DNA from: UBA8296 sp031581145
Lineage (GTDB): Bacteria; Bacteroidota; Rhodothermia; Balneolales; Balneolaceae
Direction of reading: 5' to 3'
Assembly: GCA_031581145.1 (NCBI GenBank)
Contig: JAVLBP010000003.1
Location: 1-64,000 of the forward strand
DNA length: 64,000 nucleotides
Positions 34,988 to 41,564 of this stretch are shown here, piece after piece (the first letter of the stretch is position 1; each line of letters opens with the position of its first letter). Both the position numbers and the translations under genes were made by a program. The notes under the pieces were generated by a model. It was not told the origin of the DNA. It searched no databases and saw only the letters and a list, made by a program, of their open reading frames with translations.

Positions 34988-35929
34988 CTATGAGCGCATC
35001 GTTTTTTGGTACCACTCTGACAAACTTGCATAATCAGCGGGTGTCCATTGCTCAGCTCGTTGATCAAACGATAAGCCCAGTTGTTGAGTCGCAGCCTCGC
35101 GCGCTTCCACATCAAGCAGTGTTGACAAGGCATTAGAAAGCTTTTTTCGCCTCTGCTGAAAAGCGGTTCTGACAATCTTCTTTAAGATGGCATCGTCAAA
35201 GGGTAATGATGGCTTATCAAACGTACATTGAATGACAGAGCTCTCCACGTTAGGAGGTGGATCAAACGCCGTGGATGGCACGTCCATGAGATGTTTCACC
35301 GAGGCCATGAGTTGACACTGAACACTTAATATCCCATAAGTTTTGGTTCCTGCAGGGGCAAGAATTCGATCGGCTACCTCTTTTTGGATCATCAATGTTG
35401 CTCGCTCAATAGAGGTGCGACGCTCCAATATGGCAAAAAGGATGGGGCTTGTAATGTAGTAAGGTAGATTGCCAACCAATTCTAACGTGGACTCTGGAGC
35501 AACGTGGTCTGCCCACTGGCGCTCCTTAAGCCACCAGTCTGACGATAACACATCATGTTCAAGAAGTTGAATAGGCCCCTCGGCATGAGGAATCACCTCT
35601 TTGCGGAGAATCTCAACCATTCGGGGATCAATTTCGAGCAACGTAGTGGGCCAGCCCAAAGCGACTAGAGGCTTGCTAAGAATCCCTTTCCCAGGTCCAA
35701 TCTCTACAAGTCGTCTTGTTGGCTCATTCTTTGGCGACAACTTGCTAAGCGACGAACTAGATGCGCTTGAGTCATTAGATGCTCTGGAGGTACTATATAC
35801 ACTGGAGTCATAAGACGCTCTTTGACTTCGTACCAACACCCCCTCTACAATAGTATCCACCACGTACGAATCGGTCAAAAAATGTTGTCCAAGGCTTTTT
35901 TTGGCTTTGGGATGCTGTGAAGCGGTCAT
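34988..35929 (-). CDS. rsmA: 16S rRNA dimethyladenosine transferase RsmA (KsgA)
   Basis: Dimethylates A1518 and A1519 of 16S rRNA with SAM as a late check on 30S assembly. It begins KKSLGQHFLTDSYVVDTIV, then VEIGPGKGILSKPLV (SAM site), LLEID, and NLPYYITSPILF with the catalytic NLPY, then the helical C-terminal domain. Between GQHFL and the SAM site, residues about 34-70 form a Ser/Arg-rich insertion not found in the family. It is encoded by degenerate repeats around TCATAAGACGCTC and TCATTAGATGCTC. Length (313) exceeds the usual 260-280 by that amount. Confidence 0.94.
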   Translation of the reverse strand: MTASQHPKAKKSLGQHFLTDSYVVDTIVEGVLVRSQRASYDSSVYSTSRASNDSSASSSSLSKLSPKNEPTRRLVEIGPGKGILSKPLVALGWPTTLLEIDPRMVEILRKEVIPHAEGPIQLLEHDVLSSDWWLKERQWADHVAPESTLELVGNLPYYITSPILFAILERRTSIERATLMIQKEVADRILAPAGTKTYGILSVQCQLMASVKHLMDVPSTAFDPPPNVESSVIQCTFDKPSLPFDDAILKKIVRTAFQQRRKKLSNALSTLLDVEAREAATQQLGLSFDQRAEQWTPADYASLSEWYQKTMRS

Positions 35930-36047
35930 AAGCAGACTTTGGGCGAGTGTGGGTAATGCAGCGTTGTTGCTTGGCCCAAACCAGCGGAATTGGTTACACT
36001 TTGACGTGGTTTCATGGTAGTGAAGACTCTAAATTAGAAAAAAAGAA

Positions 36048-36090
36048 CACCCTAATCCTGTTATACCCAAATCCTTTAGCACCCTAATCC
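36048..36090. repeat. Direct repeat CACCCTAATCC in the rsmA/membrane-protein gap
   Basis: CACCCTAATCC at 36048-36058 and again at 36080-36090, a 32-bp step with similar flanks (TTATAC after each). It lies within the 168-base divergent intergenic region that also has to carry promoters for rsmA and the membrane-protein/helicase operon. Confidence 0.6.
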
Positions 36091-36097
36091 TTATACA

Positions 36098-36481
36098 ATG
36101 ACATCGCGCGAGCACGATGAATCGAATTATCGTCGCATCAGTCTTATTAATTGGTTTATTGCTGTACCTCTGCTAATCCTCTTTGGATGGCCCTATGCCT
36201 ACCTTGTTACATTTGTTGGGTTGCCTAAGTGGTTCGCCTATGCGGGGGGGGTCGTATTTGCTCTGCCTATGATCATGACATTGATCCATGGCCACGTCAC
36301 GATGGCTTTGGGGTATGCTCAGCGTGACTACTACTATAAATGGTTACTCAAGAATCGACGGTCCCATGGGCTGTTTTTTCACCCAGCATTTGTGAGTACA
36401 CGATTTCGTCTTGGGTTGATCTATGCTAGTGGGGTGCTCCTCGTTGGGGCATGGATTGTAAAAAAAGGGCTCGTTGGATGA
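36098..36481 (+). CDS. Small membrane protein of unknown function
   Basis: 127 residues with membrane helices near 17-38 (LINWFIAVPLLILFGWPYAYLV), 43-66 (FAYAGGVVFALPMIMTLI) and 104-121 (LGLIYASGVLLVGAWIV), separated by a Tyr/Arg-rich cytoplasmic-looking loop. I do not recognise a family. It shares the four bases ATGA with the following helicase gene, so both are translated together. This is the only functional hint and may not mean a shared process. Confidence 0.7.
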   Translation: MTSREHDESNYRRISLINWFIAVPLLILFGWPYAYLVTFVGLPKWFAYAGGVVFALPMIMTLIHGHVTMALGYAQRDYYYKWLLKNRRSHGLFFHPAFVSTRFRLGLIYASGVLLVGAWIVKKGLVG

Positions 36482-38976
36482 CACACCAAGACCCACAATC
36501 ACGTCCTGGCGGGGCGATGTTTAAGGATTGGTTTGCTCAAAAAGGGTGGAGCCCTTTTGCCTTCCAGCTCGAGGCTTGGGCAGCACAACAAAACGGCCAG
36601 GATGGATTTCTTACAGCGCCAACTGGAAGTGGAAAAACCCTTGCGATGCTTGGAGGGCTGTTTTTATCTCAGCTTGAGAGGCAGCATATGGGGCAGCCAT
36701 CACCAAAAGGGCCTGAGTTGCTTTGGATCACCCCTTTGCGAGCATTAGCCAAAGATTTAGAAGCGTCTATGCAAGAGATGATTCACGAGCTCGGTTTATC
36801 CTTGACCGTAGGTCGAAGAACAGGGGACGTTTCATCAAATCAAAAGGCAAAGCAGCAACAAAACATGCCTTCCATTTTGATCACGACACCAGAGAGCTTG
36901 CATATCCTCTTTGCGTCAGCACGATCCGTTGATGGATTAAAGAGTGTGGAGAGGGTTGTCGTCGATGAGTGGCACGAATTTATGGGCTCGAAGCGTGGCA
37001 CGCAATGTGAGCTCGTATTGTCGAGACTACGAGCGCTAAAGCCCTCATTAAACTGTTGGGGGGTCTCGGCGACCATCGGAAATGTGGAGGAGGCAAAACA
37101 CGTCCTTTTTGGATCGGAAACGCGTGCCAATCAGGCCGTTCACATTACAGGAGATCATCCCAAAGAGATCGATATGGTTTCCGTGGTTCCCGAAAGTATC
37201 GACGAACTGCCTTGGTCAGGCCATCTAGGATTATCGATGATAGAGCAAGTCCTCCCCTACCTTGAACCACCTGGATCTGTGCTCCTATTCACCAATACTC
37301 GTGCTCAAGCTGAATTATGGTTTCGAGGATTGCTAGAGGCAAAACCTGACCTTGCTGGAGATATTGCTCTTCACCACGGGTCGTTGACTCAGCAAATCCG
37401 CCTTTGGGTTGAGGGGGCGATCAAAGAAGGGGTTATTCGAATTGTGGTATGCACCTCTAGTTTAGATCTTGGCGTCGATTTTTCCCCAGTAGACCGTGTC
37501 ATTCAGGTGGGGAGTCCAAAAGGTATTGCACGATTTATGCAACGGGCAGGTCGAAGTGGCCACGCTCCAGGGCAAAAAAGCACCCTCATTTTTGTCCCGA
37601 CTCATGCTTTGGAACTTATAGAGGCTGGGGCTTTGCGTGAATCCATCGACAATCCTGCCCTGGAGGATCGTGTACCCCCCTTTGCACCGATGGATGTTTT
37701 ATCTCAATATGCTGTCACTCGAGCCGTTGGTGGGGGATTTTATCCCAACGAGCTTTATCAGGAAGTCGTCTCCACCTGGTCTTACCAATCGTTTACACGT
37801 GCCCAATGGGATCGGGTTTTATTTAATTTGATTCATGGTGGCGATGCGCTACAAAAGTATCCAGAGTTTCAAAAGCTTGTGTTGGATGCCGATGGTCTCA
37901 TTAAACCGGCCAATCGACGCGTATCGACTCGCCACAGACTCTCCATTGGCACCATTTCTTCAGATGCGATGCTGCGTGTTCGATTCATCACAGGTGGATT
38001 TTTGGGGACCGTGGAAGAGTGGTTTATTGCCAAATTAGAGCCTGGTGATTGTTTTTGGTTTGCGGGACGAAACCTTGAATTGGTGCGCGTCAAGCAGATG
38101 ACGGTTTATGTCCGGCGCGCAAAAGGTGCTTCAAAGTCCATTCCTTCATGGCTGGGTGGACGAATGTCATTAAGCTCCAATTTATCCTCTGGGCTTCAAC
38201 GTGTGCTAAACGATTTAGAGCGCGGGCAGTTCAACACACCAGAAACACGTGCCATTCGCCCCTTAATGGAACTCCAAGCCGAACGGTCGGCCCTGCCAAG
38301 CCATGATCGATTTCTTGTTGAACTCTCTCAATCTAAAGAGGGATACCACGCCTTCTTTTTCCCTTTTGAGGGGCGCGCTGTTCACGAAGGGCTGAGTACG
38401 TTAATTGCGACTCGAATCGCGGATCAGCAATCCATCACGTTTACCCTTGCCATGAACGATTATGGCTTTGAGCTTCTTACCGATCAACCTTTACCATGGA
38501 GCGAAGCGTGGATACGCGAATTGTTTTCCCCAACGTCATTGGTCAGTGACTTGCAGCGAAGTGTCAACACCTCAGAGCTAGCAAAACGCCATTTTCGGTA
38601 TATCGCACGAATAAGTGGGATGGTTTTTCAAGGATATCCAGGCAAGACGACCTCGACCAAACACCTGCAGGTCTCTAGTGGTCTTCTTTATGACGTTTTG
38701 TCAGAGTACGAACCAGATCATCTTCTTTTGCAACAAGCCCAGGATGAGGTGTTGCAAACACAGCTTGAAGAGAACCGAATTCGGGAGGTCCTTCACCGGA
38801 TTCAATCTCAACCAATTCACATGGCCAAAACACCACGCTTTTCGCCTTTTGCTTTTCCTATCTTTGTGGATCGACTTCGCGGTAAGGTTTCCTCTGAAAC
38901 CCTGACCCAACGCATCCAAAAAATGCAGGACCAAGCAAAGCATGACCTCCAACGACATAAAGAAGCTCATTCGTAA
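36478..38976 (+). CDS. Lhr-type DEXH-box helicase, ligase-associated DNA damage response family
   Basis: 832-residue superfamily 2 helicase. Walker A APTGSGKT lies at about 46-53, with WITPLRALAKDLE (motif Ia), VVVDEWHEF (motif II, DEWH), WGVSATIGN (motif III), LLFTNTRAQAELWF, CTSSLDLGVDFSPVDRVIQVGSPKGIARFMQRAGRSGH (motifs V-VI), then the Lhr winged-helix and beta-rich core. The frame is open from an ATG at 36451, but the ATG at 36478, overlapping the preceding stop as ATGA, is preferred. It overlaps pdeM by 35 bases. In other bacteria this helicase and PdeM travel with an ATP-dependent DNA ligase and an MBL-fold exonuclease, and neither is present here. Confidence 0.92.
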   Translation: MTHQDPQSRPGGAMFKDWFAQKGWSPFAFQLEAWAAQQNGQDGFLTAPTGSGKTLAMLGGLFLSQLERQHMGQPSPKGPELLWITPLRALAKDLEASMQEMIHELGLSLTVGRRTGDVSSNQKAKQQQNMPSILITTPESLHILFASARSVDGLKSVERVVVDEWHEFMGSKRGTQCELVLSRLRALKPSLNCWGVSATIGNVEEAKHVLFGSETRANQAVHITGDHPKEIDMVSVVPESIDELPWSGHLGLSMIEQVLPYLEPPGSVLLFTNTRAQAELWFRGLLEAKPDLAGDIALHHGSLTQQIRLWVEGAIKEGVIRIVVCTSSLDLGVDFSPVDRVIQVGSPKGIARFMQRAGRSGHAPGQKSTLIFVPTHALELIEAGALRESIDNPALEDRVPPFAPMDVLSQYAVTRAVGGGFYPNELYQEVVSTWSYQSFTRAQWDRVLFNLIHGGDALQKYPEFQKLVLDADGLIKPANRRVSTRHRLSIGTISSDAMLRVRFITGGFLGTVEEWFIAKLEPGDCFWFAGRNLELVRVKQMTVYVRRAKGASKSIPSWLGGRMSLSSNLSSGLQRVLNDLERGQFNTPETRAIRPLMELQAERSALPSHDRFLVELSQSKEGYHAFFFPFEGRAVHEGLSTLIATRIADQQSITFTLAMNDYGFELLTDQPLPWSEAWIRELFSPTSLVSDLQRSVNTSELAKRHFRYIARISGMVFQGYPGKTTSTKHLQVSSGLLYDVLSEYEPDHLLLQQAQDEVLQTQLEENRIREVLHRIQSQPIHMAKTPRFSPFAFPIFVDRLRGKVSSETLTQRIQKMQDQAKHDLQRHKEAHS

Positions 38977-39661
38977 CCAATCGTTCTGGCTCTTGCCAGA
39001 AAAAGGGGTGTTCTGGGAGGATGAAGGGATTTTGCTGGTAGCTGATCTGCACTTTGGAAAGGTGGGACACTTTCAGAGGCAAGGAATCGCGGTGCCAAGA
39101 GGGTCCCAACAAAAAACACTTGAGCGTTTGGACGGTGTGATTCATCGCACCGAACCCAAAGAGATATGGTTTCTTGGTGACCTGTTTCATAGTCAGCCAA
39201 ATGATGAGTGGTTCGAGTTTAAAGAATGGTTGGCAACCAATGAGTCGCTATCATGTACGTTGATACAGGGGAATCATGATATCGCCAAACCATCACTGTA
39301 CTCATCACTCGGCCTTGATGTTGTGCCCATGGTGACTCACCAAGACATTCTTTTTACACATGAGCCTGATGATCATTTCCCGACATCGCCCAACGCGGCC
39401 CAGCAGGACGATTCCAGCGCTCCCTTTCGATTTTGCGGTCATCTCCATCCCGGGATAAAGATTCGCTCAACAGGAAGGCAAATACTCACGCTACCTTGCT
39501 TTTTTGAAACCAAGGACCACCTGATGCTTCCAGCTTTCGGAGAGTTCACAGGGCTTCACCATATGAAAGTGCCAAACGATTGTGAAGCCTACATCGTTAC
39601 CGAAGACAAAGTGATTCCCCATGCCAGTCTACCACCCCAATCGACATATTTTACCCGTTAA
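38942..39661 (+). CDS. pdeM: PdeM-like metallophosphoesterase (ligase-associated DNA damage response)
   Basis: 239-residue calcineurin-type phosphoesterase. The metal-binding motifs run in order: ADLHFGK near residue 34, GDLFHS near 78, GNHD near 109, THEP, and GHLHPG near 160. The conserved LLVADLHFGKVGHFQRQGIAVPRG stretch is characteristic of the PdeM group found beside Lhr-like helicases. The gene overlaps the helicase by 35 bases in another frame. It is presumed to act on nucleic acid ends or diesters (family inference). Confidence 0.88.
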   Translation: MTSNDIKKLIRNQSFWLLPEKGVFWEDEGILLVADLHFGKVGHFQRQGIAVPRGSQQKTLERLDGVIHRTEPKEIWFLGDLFHSQPNDEWFEFKEWLATNESLSCTLIQGNHDIAKPSLYSSLGLDVVPMVTHQDILFTHEPDDHFPTSPNAAQQDDSSAPFRFCGHLHPGIKIRSTGRQILTLPCFFETKDHLMLPAFGEFTGLHHMKVPNDCEAYIVTEDKVIPHASLPPQSTYFTR

Positions 39662-39709
39662 AGGGTTGGCATGCACAACCTTGACATATTCAACCACGAG
39701 CATCCCATC

Positions 39710-40312
39710 ATGAGCAACGCATTACGACTTCCTCGACCACTTTATGCCGTTATTTTGGGTCTACTTGGATGGCTTGTCTTAGCCTCCCCACTAGCACAGG
39801 CACAAGAGCCCACAGTAACACCCTTGGATCAACATGTAGAATCTATGCGCTTTGGAATGAAGCTTCTTGGTGGTTGGGCGTTGGCAAATATCGTCACTGG
39901 ATCCCTTGCTCGCAGCCAAACGTCAGGAACTACACGATACTTTCATGAAATGAATGCAGGGTGGAATGCTGTGAATCTTACCATCGCCTCAGCAGCACTA
40001 TTGACCCTTCCTGACGTAAGTTCCTGGACCTTAGAACAGGGCTATCAGGAGGCATCTCGGCTTGATAAAATCTTACTCTTTAATGCGGGGCTAGACCTTG
40101 GGTATATGGCGTTAGGATATGGCTTGATTGAGCGAGGAAAGCGGCTCGATTCCTCACGATTACGAGGCTATGGACAGTCATTAATTTTACAAGGCGCGTT
40201 CCTTTTCGTCTTTGATCTAGCGTTCGCCTACTTCCATGTAGATATCACCGAGGCCATTCGAGTTCAAACGATGGCGGGTGGGGCTGGACTCACATTTTCG
40301 ATGAATTTGTAG
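39710..40312 (+). CDS. Conserved exported or membrane protein of unknown function
   Basis: 200 residues from the ATG at 39710, which yields a normal signal peptide (PRPLYAVILGLLGWLVLASPLAQA followed by QE). The rest is mostly hydrophobic helices: MKLLGGWALANIVTGSLA, WNAVNLTIASAALLTL, ILLFNAGLDLGYMALGYGLI and a final YGQSLILQGAFLFVFDLAFAYFHV. The WNAVN and NAGLDxGY motifs recall a Bacteroidota-specific DUF (perhaps DUF6992; I am not sure). An upstream in-frame ATG at 39671 is less likely because it buries the signal peptide. Function unknown. Confidence 0.75.
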   Translation: MSNALRLPRPLYAVILGLLGWLVLASPLAQAQEPTVTPLDQHVESMRFGMKLLGGWALANIVTGSLARSQTSGTTRYFHEMNAGWNAVNLTIASAALLTLPDVSSWTLEQGYQEASRLDKILLFNAGLDLGYMALGYGLIERGKRLDSSRLRGYGQSLILQGAFLFVFDLAFAYFHVDITEAIRVQTMAGGAGLTFSMNL

Positions 40313-40331
40313 GGTCTCCGTTTGCTAGATT

Positions 40332-40412
40332 CAGCATGTCCGTTTCGGTCTGCAAGTTTCAGCATGTCCGTTTCGGCCAGTCTGTTTCAGTATGCCAGAT
40401 TCACCCTGTCCG
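40332..40412. repeat. 28-bp tandem repeat in a convergent intergenic gap
   Basis: Two clear 28-bp units start CAGCATGTCCGTTTCGG at 40332 and 40360, and a diverged third starts CAGTATGCC at 40388. Partial units (CTAGATTCAGCATG, CCGTTTCAGCCTG) lie on both sides. The array fills the gap between two gene 3' ends, where no terminator hairpin is visible. Confidence 0.75.
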
Positions 40413-40414
40413 TT

Positions 40415-41272
40415 TCAGCCTGCTAGTGCAATATCAAGAAACATCATCACTGTAAAGCCAAGCATAGTCCCAAGGGTTGCTAAATCGGTATTGCCATGAT
40501 TTTGGGATTCAGGAATGAGTTCTTCAATCACAACATACATCATCGCCCCAGCTGCAAAGGCTAATGCATAGGGCAGTAATGGTGCCACTAGCAACACCGC
40601 GGCCGCTCCAACTACCGCTGAAATTGGCTCTACGACCCCCGAGAGCTGGCCATAATAAAAACTTCGCGAGGTCTTCATCCCATCTCTACGCAGAGGCGCT
40701 GAAATGGCCAATCCCTCTGGAAAGTTTTGGATGCCAATCCCAATGGCTAAGGCAACGGCACCTGCAATGGTCGCTGTTCCAGTAGGGTCTACCCCCGAGG
40801 CAGCAGCACCAAACAGCACCCCCACTGCAAGCCCCTCTGGGATATTATGCAAGGTCATGGCTAACATTAACAGCGTAGATCGGCGCCAAGAAGTCGGGAC
40901 CCCTTCTGCTTCGTTCATGGAGAATGAGGGGTGGAGGTGTGGCAGGTAAGCATCGGCGACGCGCAAGGCCAGACCACCAATAAGAAATCCCACGACGGCA
41001 GGGATGAGTGGGTTCATTCCCTGGGACTCAGCCATTTCCATTCCAGGAATCAAAAGTGACCATACACTTGCTGCAATCATCACACCCGCAGCAAATCCCA
41101 TCAATGAATCTAGAACTTTTAAACTCACATCACGCGTAATAAAAACTATTGCAGCGCCCAGGGCCGTCATTGTCCATGTGAATAGCCCCGCAATCAATGC
41201 TTGAATCACGGGATGGAGCTCAAAAAACCAACTGTCTAAAAAAGGCAAATTAAGTGCAAGTGTTGCAGTCAT
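40415..41272 (-). CDS. ZIP-family divalent metal transporter
   Basis: 285 residues with eight predicted membrane helices. The ZIP metal-path motifs are LHNIPEGLAVGV in helix IV and IGIQNFPEGLAIS in helix V, matching the ZupT/GufA group that imports zinc, iron or manganese. The short intracellular loop HLHPSFSMNEAEG is His-containing, as in other ZIPs. It stands alone; the region 5' of it holds a long AT palindrome that might be an operator. Confidence 0.92.
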   Translation of the reverse strand: MTATLALNLPFLDSWFFELHPVIQALIAGLFTWTMTALGAAIVFITRDVSLKVLDSLMGFAAGVMIAASVWSLLIPGMEMAESQGMNPLIPAVVGFLIGGLALRVADAYLPHLHPSFSMNEAEGVPTSWRRSTLLMLAMTLHNIPEGLAVGVLFGAAASGVDPTGTATIAGAVALAIGIGIQNFPEGLAISAPLRRDGMKTSRSFYYGQLSGVVEPISAVVGAAAVLLVAPLLPYALAFAAGAMMYVVIEELIPESQNHGNTDLATLGTMLGFTVMMFLDIALAG

Positions 41273-41286
41273 CGTTTTATTTCATG

Positions 41287-41311
41287 GTGTCGACTATATA
41301 TATAGTGTCGA
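41287..41311. promoter_or_regulatory. AT-rich palindrome flanked by GTGTCGA repeats, upstream of the ZIP gene
   Basis: ACTATATATATAGT (41293-41306) is a perfect 14-bp palindrome placed 20 bases before the ZIP start. It is bracketed by GTGTCGA at 41287 and 41305. The size and position suit a metalloregulator dimer site or an AT-rich promoter core on the minus strand. No regulator gene is nearby. The rest of the 41273-41420 gap shows TTGACA at 41363, a possible -35 for gcvP, without a good -10. Confidence 0.4.
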
Positions 41312-41420
41312 TTATGAGAAAAGCAGATTTTTTAACCATGGCTAAATATCTACAACTTTCTATTGACACGCAAGAAAATTGCCTTTAACTCTTCTATTGA
41401 ACTCCTTTAAGGAATCTTAC

Positions 41421-41564
41421 ATGACATTTATCCATTTTTTGGTGAGACGCAGGAACTCTGAAAACGAAAAAACTGTATCTTTTGTAACTCATAAGGCCAA
41501 GCTTATCGGCAGACGAGCACTAACGCCTAAATCTAAGTTTTTACAAGAGCTACAACGCACATGA
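41421..41564 (+). CDS. Possible 47-residue leader ORF coupled to gcvP
   Basis: ATG at 41421 is preceded by AAGGA at 41409-41413 with a 7-base spacer, and the ORF ends in a TGA that overlaps the gcvP ATG (ATGA). gcvP has no Shine-Dalgarno of its own, so the arrangement suggests translational coupling. The peptide is basic (FLVRRRNSENEKTV, LIGRRALTPKSK) and is not rich in Gly codons. No homology is recognised; it may be a leader or chance. Confidence 0.35.
   Translation: MTFIHFLVRRRNSENEKTVSFVTHKAKLIGRRALTPKSKFLQELQRT

Noticed and set aside
40332..40412. CRISPR array
   Set aside because: The 28-bp units are directly adjacent with no spacers of constant length, and no cas genes are present. 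It is a plain degenerate tandem repeat.
41379..41560. Possible glycine riboswitch before gcvP
   Set aside because: The region contains GGTGAGACGC but lacks the conserved GCCGAAGG-type core and the tandem aptamer layout, so I could not fold a glycine aptamer.
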